DNA of 7,443 nucleotides, taken from Bacteroidales bacterium. GTDB lineage: Bacteria; Bacteroidota; Bacteroidia; Bacteroidales; SM23-62. The stretch spans positions 1 through 7,443 of the forward strand of contig JADHVS010000208.1 in assembly GCA_016783865.1 (NCBI GenBank), written 5' to 3'. The position numbers and the translations under genes are program-made. Under the pieces are notes generated by a model, which had not been told where the DNA came from, did not search any database, and saw only the letters and a list, made by a program, of their open reading frames with translations. Shown here one piece after another: positions 1 to 5,495 of this stretch (positions are counted from its first letter, which is position 1; each line of letters opens with the position of its first letter).

Positions 1-303
1 AATGGTTTTGGTTTTCAATCCCCATGAGCAGATAATCAGGCTGGATGTTTTTTCGGGAAGGGTGATTTTGTAGTGGCCATTTTCATCTGTAAATACATAT
101 ATATCAGGCCCCGGGCTTATAGTTGTGATGGCCGCAGCCTGAATGGGCTGGTCACCCAGAGTACTTAAAACTTGACCTGAAATGCTTCGTTTTTGAGCAT
201 GAATAGCAACAGAACTCAGAAAACACAGTCCACTGATAACCAGCAGGTATACTATCAACCGGCCGGTTGAGGGTAAATCGCTGTTATGTTGTGTGTTTTT
301 CAT
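1..303 (-). CDS. Secreted/outer-membrane protein with CarboxypepD_reg-like N-terminal domain (probable SusC-like TonB receptor), 3' part outside window
   Basis: The reading frame runs from an ATG at 303-301 off the left edge, giving 101 residues. Residues 1-36 look like a signal peptide: a polar start with one Arg near residue 15, a hydrophobic core (LIVYLLVISGLCFLSSVA), then IHA before a Gln, the usual Bacteroidota cleavage pattern. Residues about 41-101 fit the CarboxypepD_reg-like beta-sandwich: ISGQVLSTLGDQPIQAAAI, then VFTDENGHYKITLP, then LIICSWGLKTKTI, which matches the usual S..G-x-x-T-K-x-(I/V) strand. In Bacteroidota this module usually starts SusC/RagA-type TonB-dependent receptors, but it also starts other surface proteins, so the receptor call is inference. 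No TonB box or plug is visible before the edge. No clear Shine-Dalgarno precedes the start, which is normal for the phylum. Confidence 0.75.
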   Translation of the reverse strand, partial: MKNTQHNSDLPSTGRLIVYLLVISGLCFLSSVAIHAQKRSISGQVLSTLGDQPIQAAAITTISPGPDIYVFTDENGHYKITLPEKTSSLIICSWGLKTKTI

Positions 304-375
304 TGGTTGATATTGTTGCCTTCAATAATAAGATGGCCAGGAAAGCAATTACCCTATATAAACTTTTGCCTTGTT

Positions 376-633
376 TCAATTCTTCCAGGCTAAAGGATTA
401 TACATCAATGCTTCAAATTGAAAATATCTTTTGACAACAGCAGCCGGATAATGAAATGTAATTTTCCAGCCAGGTTCACCTCCTGACAGCATCCATGATT
501 CCAGCACTAATTCGGTTTCATTTACTGATTGAAAAAGTATGTTCGAGTCGGTTTGATTTTCCGGATTCAGAGTTTCTTTCGATAATTGAAGCTCCTCGGA
601 GCAGAGCTCCGAGGAATCTTCGATCCTTTGTAT
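376..633 (-). pseudogene. 5'-truncated remnant of a secreted-type protein with C-terminal LxLExWM-like motifs
   Basis: This frame is open from a TAA at 636-634 to a TGA at 378-376 (85 codons) with no ATG near its start. The first codons are the REP-like hairpin read as protein. From about 590 downward it reads like real protein: LQLSKETLNPENQ, then NETELVLESWMLSGGEPGWK, then KRYFQFEALMYNPLAWKN. The segments LVLESWML and FQFEALMYNPLAW look like two copies, the second degenerate, of an L-x-L-E-x-W-M-x-N-P-x-x-W motif. I recall this motif from C-termini of small secreted Bacteroidota proteins, without a formal family name. The missing 5' end lies toward the small ORF at 653-892, which is on the same strand in another frame, so both may derive from one gene split by the REP-like insertion. 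It could instead be an unrelated leftover. Confidence 0.55.
588..621. repeat. REP-like hairpin 1
   Basis: Perfect 10-bp stem (TCCTCGGAGC with GCTCCGAGGA) around an AGA loop at 593-615. After a small bulge it is extended by GAAG at 588-591 pairing with CTTC at 618-621. The stem is followed by GGAAT, as is hairpin 2 downstream. Both lie in the same orientation about 40 bases apart. This fits a REP-type palindrome. It could also end transcripts on the - strand, but there is no U-tract immediately after the stem. Confidence 0.7.
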
Positions 634-652
634 TTATTTTTTATTGTGCTCG

Positions 653-892
653 CTAACCCCGCAGCAAGCTACGGGGAATGCGCTCGCAGGATTCAATTGA
701 ATCGAGATAGGCAATGAATTGCCTGATCTGTTCTGTATCAATACAATACAACGGATTGCAGTAAGTCTTGTTGGGAACCTGGGCACTCGATTCAAGGCAA
801 ATCATCAGCCCAAACAGCGCGATCAGTATCATAATCCTGATCAGGTCGAGAATTCCAGGGAATTCTTCGGTTTGAACATTTGTGGTTTCCAT
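653..892 (-). CDS. Small hypothetical protein with signal peptide/membrane segment, C-terminus encoded by a REP-like repeat
   Basis: 79 residues, not a family I recognise. The ATG at 892-890 is chosen because GGAGGT lies 7 bases upstream, an unusually strong ribosome site for this phylum, and a TAnnTTTG box lies 45 bases upstream. Residues 13-36 (GILDLIRIMILIALFGLMICLESS) are hydrophobic and end SSA-Q, so they may be a signal peptide or membrane anchor. The rest is short and mildly polar, with Cys 45, 50 and 69. About the last ten residues and the TAG stop come from the REP-like hairpin. The original gene therefore probably ended differently, perhaps continuing into the remnant at 376-633. 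A truncated N-terminal half is about as likely as an intact small protein. Confidence 0.5.
   Translation of the reverse strand: METTNVQTEEFPGILDLIRIMILIALFGLMICLESSAQVPNKTYCNPLYCIDTEQIRQFIAYLDSIESCERIPRSLLRG
657..676. repeat. REP-like hairpin 2
   Basis: Arms CCCCGCAGC (657-665) and GCTACGGGG (668-676) form a 9-bp stem with one mismatch around an AA loop. The stem is again followed by GGAAT. It encodes the last residues (PRSLLRG) and nearly reaches the stop codon of the small - strand ORF, so that protein's C-terminus is repeat-derived. Similar CCCCGCAGC-type hairpins recur between genes in Bacteroidota genomes, which I state from memory. Confidence 0.65.
690..703. repeat. 14-bp perfect palindrome
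   Basis: GATTCAATTGAATC is self-complementary over 14 bases. It sits just beyond the second REP-like hairpin, inside the 3' part of the small - strand ORF, where it encodes DSIES. It may be the edge of the repeat element, since a 7-base direct repeat AATTGAA occurs here (695-701) and on the far side of hairpin 1 (584-590). It could also be chance in AT-rich DNA. Confidence 0.35.
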
Positions 893-899
893 GATAAAT
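893..899 (-). promoter_or_regulatory. Spacer of the ribosome binding site that fixes the small ORF start
   Basis: On the - strand GGAGGT (complement at 900-905) is separated by these seven bases from the ATG at 892-890. Strong Shine-Dalgarno sites are uncommon in Bacteroidota, so this one supports both the reality of the ORF and its start. Confidence 0.45.
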
Positions 900-937
900 A
901 CCTCCGTCTTTATTTGAATACTTGAGCTTTCTTAATA

Positions 938-945
938 CAAAGGTA
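938..945 (-). promoter_or_regulatory. Bacteroidota-type -7 promoter box (TACCTTTG) for the small ORF
   Basis: On the - strand the sequence is TACCTTTG, an exact match to the TAnnTTTG -7 consensus of Bacteroidota primary-sigma promoters. It would start a transcript near 930, giving a leader of roughly 40 bases that includes the GGAGGT ribosome site. No convincing -33 TTG element lies at the usual 19-21 base distance upstream, so the call rests on the -7 box and its placement. Confidence 0.5.
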
Positions 946-1007
946 CGGCGCCGAGAGGCCTGGAATCTAGCAGGGAGGTAACAAAGTCTTGAAGTAATGT
1001 AACATGG

Positions 1008-1524
1008 GGAAGAGTTGGCAAGACTTTTCTGATAAGGCATGTATGCACAAAGCATTTGATATTTGAAATTTCGGGACTCCACAAAGCACGTTTATCGGAT
1101 CAGCTGGACATATAAATCAAAAGACGGTGGAACTCAAATCGACCTGCTGATAGACCGGGATGATAATATTATAAATCTCTGTGAAATGAAATTTTCAAGA
1201 GATCATTTTACCATAACTAGTGCCTGCAAGAAAACTAGATATTACGTCATTCCGAATTTATTTCGGAATATATAACCATCTGAAAATGAGATTCTGAAAT
1301 AAATTCAGAATGACGAGGCTTTTCAGAAAACGAGAGTTTTCTTGCAGACACTAACTAAAAAATATGCTGAAGAATTACGAAGAAAGGAGGATACTTTCAG
1401 AAAAGCAACAAAAACCAGGAAGAATACTATTATTACAATGATTACTACTTATGGTCTCCAGGAAAACAGCCACAGCCTGAAACTAGTAGCAAATGATCTG
1501 AAAATGGATGTACTGTTTGAATAA
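1008..1524 (+). pseudogene. Decayed AAA-type ATPase gene (ATPase_2/DUF234-like), internally deleted and interrupted by a MITE
   Basis: Two parts of one ATPase family are visible. The first (1008-about 1088) reads GRVGKTFLIRHV, then KHLIFEISGLHKA: a Walker A loop and following strand, though the family's usual GRRRVGKT has lost two Arg and a stop lies just upstream. The second, in another frame from about 1090, reads YRISWTYKSKDGGTQIDLL, then INLCEMKFSRDHFTIT. It resumes after the MITE at 1357 with KKYAEELRRKEDTF and TRKNTIITMITTYG, ending LFE and TAA at 1522-1524. This is the family's C-terminal PD-(D/E)xK-like domain (ID, then E-M-K). The middle, roughly 250-300 codons by family memory and including Walker B, is missing. 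Removing 138 bp (element plus one target copy) rejoins FTIT to KKYAEEL in frame. The gene is certainly non-functional. Confidence 0.85.
1220..1351. mobile_element. 132-bp MITE with 17-bp inverted ends, nested palindromes and a 6-bp target duplication
   Basis: The ends GTGCCTGCAAGAAAACT (1220-1236) and AGTTTTCTTGCAGACAC (1335-1351) are inverted repeats matching at 16 of 17 positions. TAACTA flanks both sides (1214-1219 and 1352-1357). An alternative reading has 18-bp ends and a 4-bp AACT duplication; the net insertion is 138 bp either way. Inside, 1245-1269 and 1291-1315 form a second inverted repeat (23 of 25 matches), and each arm is itself an 8-bp-stem hairpin with a 5-base loop (1249-1269 and 1291-1311). 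A folded strand would be cruciform or clover-like. There is no room for a transposase, so movement would need one acting in trans. The CGTCATTCCGAA core resembles a repeat I remember as frequent in Bacteroidota. In the host frame the element supplies a TAA at 1273-1275. Confidence 0.9.
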
Positions 1525-1555
1525 AAATCAAATTTATTTTATTATAATTGTCTAA

Positions 1556-1669
1556 ATCTTACAAATAATACCACTTTTGGCCAGATATGTTAGCTTGTTT
1601 GATGAAGGTTACAGGTTGCAGAAATCCAATTTGAGGACTCGTGCCATCCTGAAAAAAGTGTATTATTAA
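1556..1669 (+). pseudogene. Probable 3' remnant of a lost gene
   Basis: A 37-codon frame opens after a TAA at 1553-1555 and ends at TAA 1667-1669. It has no usable start, but its second half reads like protein: RYVSLFDEGYRLQKSNLRT, then RAILKKVYY, with an amphipathic basic C-terminus. It stops six bases before the ATG at 1676 and in the same frame, the spacing expected of the preceding gene in an operon. Its 5' part would have been removed where the ATPase remnant now ends. I do not recognise the family, and chance coding character cannot be excluded over so short a stretch. Confidence 0.35.
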
Positions 1670-1675
1670 CAAAAA

Positions 1676-2094
1676 ATGAAACAGGGAGGTTCCGTTCCTG
1701 ATACACTTCTTGCCAGTATTTACGGGTATCTTGAAACAGGGCTCTCAGATAACGAAAAGGAAAAGATCCTGTTAAGGTTAAGCGGATTTGACAATGATTT
1801 TACCATGGTTTTAGCAGGTTGCTGATCAACCAGGGAAAAATATCATGGGATCCTAAACTGTTCGAATTTTTCAGAAGAAATAAAAAATCCTTATCTTCAG
1901 AAGCTGAAAAATATTTCCAGAACAGGATCAGGGAAAACCTTAAGAATGCCGGAAAATATAACTATGAAAGGATCGCTGAGTCAATACACCAGCTAAAACA
2001 GCTGAACCCGCCTCTGGCCGGCAAATGGCTCGATACAATCCGTTCAGAATACAGCAGGAGGAGAAATCTTATTGCATTGCTTGACAAATATTAA
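1676..2094 (+). pseudogene. Helical hypothetical protein broken by a single-base frameshift
   Basis: The ATG at 1676 starts a frame reading MKQGGSVPDTLLASIYGYLE through FTMVLAGC and stops at TGA 1823-1825. The -1 frame takes over at 1819 (LLINQGKISWDPKLFEFFRR) and runs to TAA 2092-2094. Joined as MVLAG-LLINQG the product has about 139 residues and reads as one continuous protein. One T missing from the run at 1819-1820 would explain it. No slippery heptamer is visible, so mutation or a sequencing error is likelier than programmed frameshifting. The C-terminus (YERIAESIHQL, then LDTIRSEYSRRRNLIALL) resembles the Y-x-R-R-x-x-L-x-x-L ending of some SWIM zinc-finger and DUF6880 proteins, but no zinc ligands are present and I assign no function. 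It ends 11 bases before the DUF7309-type gene, so the two probably share an operon. Confidence 0.6.
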
Positions 2095-2105
2095 AGCTTA
2101 AACAT

Positions 2106-3149
2106 ATGAATGATAATAATCCCCTATGGAACAGGATATATTCACTGGCCAAAGAAATTTACAGGCTTGCTCCGTGGAACTGGATGTTTGAATCTGATAT
2201 TTTCGGTGTTCAAATCCCGGGCACGGACAGGGTCTATTTTATTAGCATAATGGGATCGGGAGGTGATTTCCCTGCCATTTCGGCCTACCGTGGATCCCGG
2301 GCACTCGGACAATTCTGGCAGTTAGCGGATCTTCAGGATATGGCTCGTCCGGAGGACCTTCTGCTTATTCCCCATATCATGCTTTCATTTACCGGCCGCA
2401 ACGAGTTAAGCGCTGAGCAGCATTCAAGCATAAAATTATCCGGGCTGAAATTCCGCGGTGCAGCATCGTGGCCATCCCTCGAAGAGATTGTGCCAGGGTA
2501 CATGCCTGTCCTGCCCGAAGGGGATTCGGTCTCAGATGCAGAAATCATCCTTGAACAAACAATCGAAGTGGTTCGGCGCACCGCAAATAACCCGGATATT
2601 CTTTATTCTGAATCAGATGAAGACGACTACCTTGTGCGCGAAAAGAGCAAAGGGCAAGCCGGAACTGACTGGTCAGAAAGATTCAGAGAGTACGATACGG
2701 ATAAACCGGAAATAAAGTATTTAGCTGAATTCAGCAGGGAAAAAGCACTGAAGGTTTCACTTCTTCCGGAAAAAAGGTTTATTATCCAGCTTGACCTGGT
2801 AATGCTTCCCGCACCCATAAAGGAAAAGGGCAAGAAAGGATATTTCCCCTTTGCACTGTTGATGGCGGATAAAAGCAACGGATTTGTCTCGGGAATGGAT
2901 ATGCTGGTACCGGAGCCTGATTTAAAAACAATGTATGAATCCGTTCCAGGGGAAGTGCTTACCCAGCTGGAGAACCTGGGAAAGAGACCCCAGAAGATAG
3001 AGGTCGGCTCACCCCTCATGAAGCATCTTCTGTCCCCTGCCCTGAAAACAGCCGGGGTAAGGCTGCTGCAGGTTGAATACCTGCAAATGATTGATGAAGT
3101 GACTGAATCGCTGATATCCAGCCTGGGATCCGGGCCGATGGACTCGTAA
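2106..3149 (+). CDS. DUF7309/DUF6930-type protein of unknown function
   Basis: 347 residues, intact, ATG start, no signal peptide or membrane helix, so probably cytoplasmic. Residues about 8-150 fit DUF7309: LAPWNWMFESDIFGVQIPG, ISIMGSGGDFPAISAYRG, then WPSLEEIVPGYMPVLP. Residues about 165-210 are a charged linker. Residues about 210-340 fit DUF6930: YFPFALLMADKSNGFVSGMD, then LGKRPQKIEVGSPLMKHLL and a closing helical segment. These names are from recall of the conserved patterns. The biochemical role is unknown, and related proteins often carry extra metal-binding (SEC-C) or pRiA4b ORF-3-like modules that are absent here. The frameshifted gene lies 11 bases upstream and is probably an operon partner. 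The convergent regulator gene ends 31 bases downstream with no clear terminator between. Confidence 0.75.
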   Translation: MNDNNPLWNRIYSLAKEIYRLAPWNWMFESDIFGVQIPGTDRVYFISIMGSGGDFPAISAYRGSRALGQFWQLADLQDMARPEDLLLIPHIMLSFTGRNELSAEQHSSIKLSGLKFRGAASWPSLEEIVPGYMPVLPEGDSVSDAEIILEQTIEVVRRTANNPDILYSESDEDDYLVREKSKGQAGTDWSERFREYDTDKPEIKYLAEFSREKALKVSLLPEKRFIIQLDLVMLPAPIKEKGKKGYFPFALLMADKSNGFVSGMDMLVPEPDLKTMYESVPGEVLTQLENLGKRPQKIEVGSPLMKHLLSPALKTAGVRLLQVEYLQMIDEVTESLISSLGSGPMDS

Positions 3150-3180
3150 ATATTTCCTGTACAATCCGGGAACCTGATTC

Positions 3181-5382
3181 CTAATGACTTTTCACATATT
3201 CTGAAGGTAACTGCCCGTACATCTCCTTAAAACATTTTGCAAAATAACTCAGGTTATTGAATCCGACCTCGTAGGTGATCTCGGCTATGTTGCCAAATTT
3301 CTTTTCCATGAGCCGCGCTGCACGCTTTAAACGGATGGTACGTATAAATTCACTGGGGGTCTGGTCGGTCAATGCTTTCAGTTTTCTGAAGAGCTGCATT
3401 CGGCTCATGCCCACTTCATCCGCCAGGTCTGTTACCTCAAAATCGCAATCGCCGAGGTTTTCCTCGATGATATTCATGGTCCGGTTGAGGAATTTTTCAT
3501 CCGGGGATGTAACGGCAATATCCTTTGGTTCAAGCCGGGCATCTTTACTGAACCGTTCCCGCAATTTCCTGCGCTGTTCAATCAGGTTATTGATCCTGAT
3601 CTGCAGCTCCTGCATGTTAAATGGCTTGGTCATGTAATCATCCGCACCGGTCTCCAGCCCCTCCAGGCGGTTTTCCACGGAAGCTTTAGCCGTGAGCATG
3701 ATCACCGGGATGTGACTGGTCCGCTCATCTGTTTTTAACATTTTACAGAGTTCTACACCATCCATCTCAGGCATCATCAGGTCGGTGATGATCAGGTCGG
3801 GAATGGTTTCAGTGCCTATCTCGTACCCGATCTTTCCATTCTCGGCCATCTTTAAAACATACCGGTCATCCAGTCCTTCGGCAATGTGTGATCTCACGTC
3901 CTCGCTGTCTTCCACGACCAGGATCTGTGGTTTGGTTGAATCTTCTTCATCCTCATCGGCCTTTCCCTCACTTTCAGCACATTTCCCGGGTAATATGGCA
4001 TGTATGGTAACAAACGATTCGTTCACATCCGTTTCGTCCCTGAGGATGAACTCATCCTTCTTCAGGTGTTCATGCCCGAGGGGAATGGTAACAATGAATT
4101 CGCTGCCCTCTCCCGTTTTGGAATTGATTTTAATTTGTCCATGTTGTATCTGGATCAGCTCGCGGGTGAGGGATAATCCAATCCCTGTGCCACCAGCCTG
4201 ACCATGTGGTGTGCCTTCCACCTGGTAGAACCGGTCAAATATTTTTTCGATCATTTCAGAAGGTATTCCCGATCCGGAATCTTTCACCGAGATCTGTAAA
4301 TCGTTGGATTTGCCTATACTCACTTTGCACCAGATCTCTCCTTCGTCAGGGGTGAATTTGAAAGCATTGGAAAGCAGGTTATACAATATCTTCTCAATCT
4401 TATCCTGGTCGAATGTGGTGACCAATTTTTGTTCGGGAATAGCAAATTTGTAGTCGATCTTCTTTCGATCCGCCAGGGGTGTAAAGCTGGAAAAGATAAT
4501 CCTTAAAAACCGCAACACGTCTGATTCAACTAATTCCAGTTTCATGCTTCCTGCATCCAGCTTGGAGAGGTCCAGGAGCTGGTTGATCAGGGCCAGTAAA
4601 CGGGCGGCACTGCGGTGCATTCTTTCCATCGTGACCCGGTTCTTTTCTTTCATCTCCTCTTTGGCAAGTATATCTTCCAGGGGTCCAAGGATCAGGGTCA
4701 GGGGGGTTCGGAACTCATGGGAAATGTTGGCAAAAAACCTGGTTTTCATCTGGTCCATCTCCATGATCTGCAGGTTTTTATGTTCCAGTTCGGCTGTCCG
4801 TTCTTTCACCTTATCTTCCAGTCCCAACCTGAGTTGTTCCAGGGAAGTAATGGCATCATAGGCCCTGAGGCTGGCCAGGATAAGGGTGAATAATTTGAAT
4901 GAAGTCAGTTCTGTCTTTGTTTTGTAATCGTTGATATCATACGACACAATTATCTCTCTCTCAGGAGCATAACCTGGATAACCCGTTCGCAGGATAATCT
5001 GGGCAAACCGGTTATTCAGCTTATCACGAATAAACTTCACCAGGTCGAGCCCGGCCGTATTGGTCTCCATGACCACATCCAGGAGGATAACTGCAATATC
5101 GGGATTATCGTGTAACACCGGTTCCGATTCTTTTCCCGAATAGGTATGCAGGAACTCGATGCCTTTGTCCTTATATGTAAATCCCTTCAGGGACATACGG
5201 GTCACGCTGTGGATGTCTTCTTCATCATCCACTACGAGCACCTTCCAGCACTCCTTGGATTCGTCTACCGATTTTGAGGTTTTTTTCTTGGGTGCTGTTT
5301 CTTCCTCCTCCATGAAAAGCTTGTCATCATCCTTTTCAGATGATGATGTATCAAACAGGTCGTCGTGCTTAAGTGTATCCAT
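3181..5382 (-). CDS. Soluble hybrid regulator: REC - histidine kinase - REC - AraC-type DNA-binding domain
   Basis: 733 residues, no signal peptide or membrane helix, so cytoplasmic. After an acidic tail, REC1 (about 46-172) has Asp52/Asp53, phosphoacceptor Asp102, Thr133 and Lys154. Its NDYKTKTEL segment is the type found in DUF3369-linked receivers. A coiled coil (about 178-212) leads to the kinase: phosphoacceptor His222 in SHEFRTP, N-box Asn339, G1 DSGSGIP (368-374) and G2 GGTGIGLSL (397-405). A very acidic linker (468-482) precedes REC2 (about 486-605: Glu491/Asp492, Asp534, Thr564, Lys586). An AraC/HTH_18 domain (about 633-730) ends in GFNNLSYFAKCFKEMYG. All phosphotransfer residues are present. 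This is the cytoplasmic half of an HTCS with a receiver in place of the sensor. The upstream kinase gene ends 113 bases before this start, so REC1 is probably its target. Regulated genes are not shown; the TonB-type gene at the left edge is a candidate only by proximity. Confidence 0.93.
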   Translation of the reverse strand: MDTLKHDDLFDTSSSEKDDDKLFMEEEETAPKKKTSKSVDESKECWKVLVVDDEEDIHSVTRMSLKGFTYKDKGIEFLHTYSGKESEPVLHDNPDIAVILLDVVMETNTAGLDLVKFIRDKLNNRFAQIILRTGYPGYAPEREIIVSYDINDYKTKTELTSFKLFTLILASLRAYDAITSLEQLRLGLEDKVKERTAELEHKNLQIMEMDQMKTRFFANISHEFRTPLTLILGPLEDILAKEEMKEKNRVTMERMHRSAARLLALINQLLDLSKLDAGSMKLELVESDVLRFLRIIFSSFTPLADRKKIDYKFAIPEQKLVTTFDQDKIEKILYNLLSNAFKFTPDEGEIWCKVSIGKSNDLQISVKDSGSGIPSEMIEKIFDRFYQVEGTPHGQAGGTGIGLSLTRELIQIQHGQIKINSKTGEGSEFIVTIPLGHEHLKKDEFILRDETDVNESFVTIHAILPGKCAESEGKADEDEEDSTKPQILVVEDSEDVRSHIAEGLDDRYVLKMAENGKIGYEIGTETIPDLIITDLMMPEMDGVELCKMLKTDERTSHIPVIMLTAKASVENRLEGLETGADDYMTKPFNMQELQIRINNLIEQRRKLRERFSKDARLEPKDIAVTSPDEKFLNRTMNIIEENLGDCDFEVTDLADEVGMSRMQLFRKLKALTDQTPSEFIRTIRLKRAARLMEKKFGNIAEITYEVGFNNLSYFAKCFKEMYGQLPSEYVKSH

Positions 5383-5495
5383 TGCCTTTTAATTGGTTCA
5401 TCGTTTATCGTTCTTCGTTCCTTGTGGGTGTGGGTGAAGAGTGTTGTGTTTATTTTTACTTCAAAAATCAAAAATCCATGTTCCTTGTTCTTCAA
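5383..5495 (-). other. Intergenic spacer with degenerate 7-base tandem repeats
   Basis: The 113 bases between the two kinase genes carry a period of seven in fixed phase on the + strand: TCATCGT, TTATCGT, TCTTCGT, TCCTTGT at 5398-5425, then TCAAAAA, TCAAAAA, TCCATGT, TCCTTGT, TCTTCAA at 5461-5495. The intervening 35 bases equal five further units with weaker match, so phase is kept over 98 bases. There is no TAnnTTTG box or strong hairpin. The downstream gene is probably co-transcribed with the kinase. AAAAGG just before its ATG is too close to be a good ribosome site. Confidence 0.55.

Noticed and set aside
345..375. Sigma-70-like promoter for the left-edge gene (TTGAAA and TATAGG on the - strand)
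   Set aside because: The spacing is about 15 bases and the boxes are not of the Bacteroidota type. TTGAAA also overlaps the remnant's stop codon.
584..701. AATTGAA direct repeats as a target duplication of the REP pair
   Set aside because: Removing one copy plus the insert gives a frame that does not restore the remnant's reading, and seven AT-rich bases can match by chance.
719..925. 68-residue + strand frame
   Set aside because: It is antisense to the small ORF with its ribosome site and promoter box, and has no signals of its own.
792..1082. 96-residue open frame on the - strand
   Set aside because: It overlaps the better supported small ORF in another frame, has Arg/Cys-rich composition without a domain, and crosses the promoter and the ATPase remnant.
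1817..1825. Programmed -1 frameshift
   Set aside because: There is no slippery heptamer and no evident downstream stem-loop. A single missing T is simpler.
3150..3180. Bidirectional terminator between the convergent genes
   Set aside because: Only a weak TTCC/GGAA pairing with a long loop is present and there is no U-tract.
3275..4201. Ser/Arg-rich + strand frames opposite the hybrid regulator
   Set aside because: They are antisense shadows of a conserved multi-domain gene with no independent start signals.
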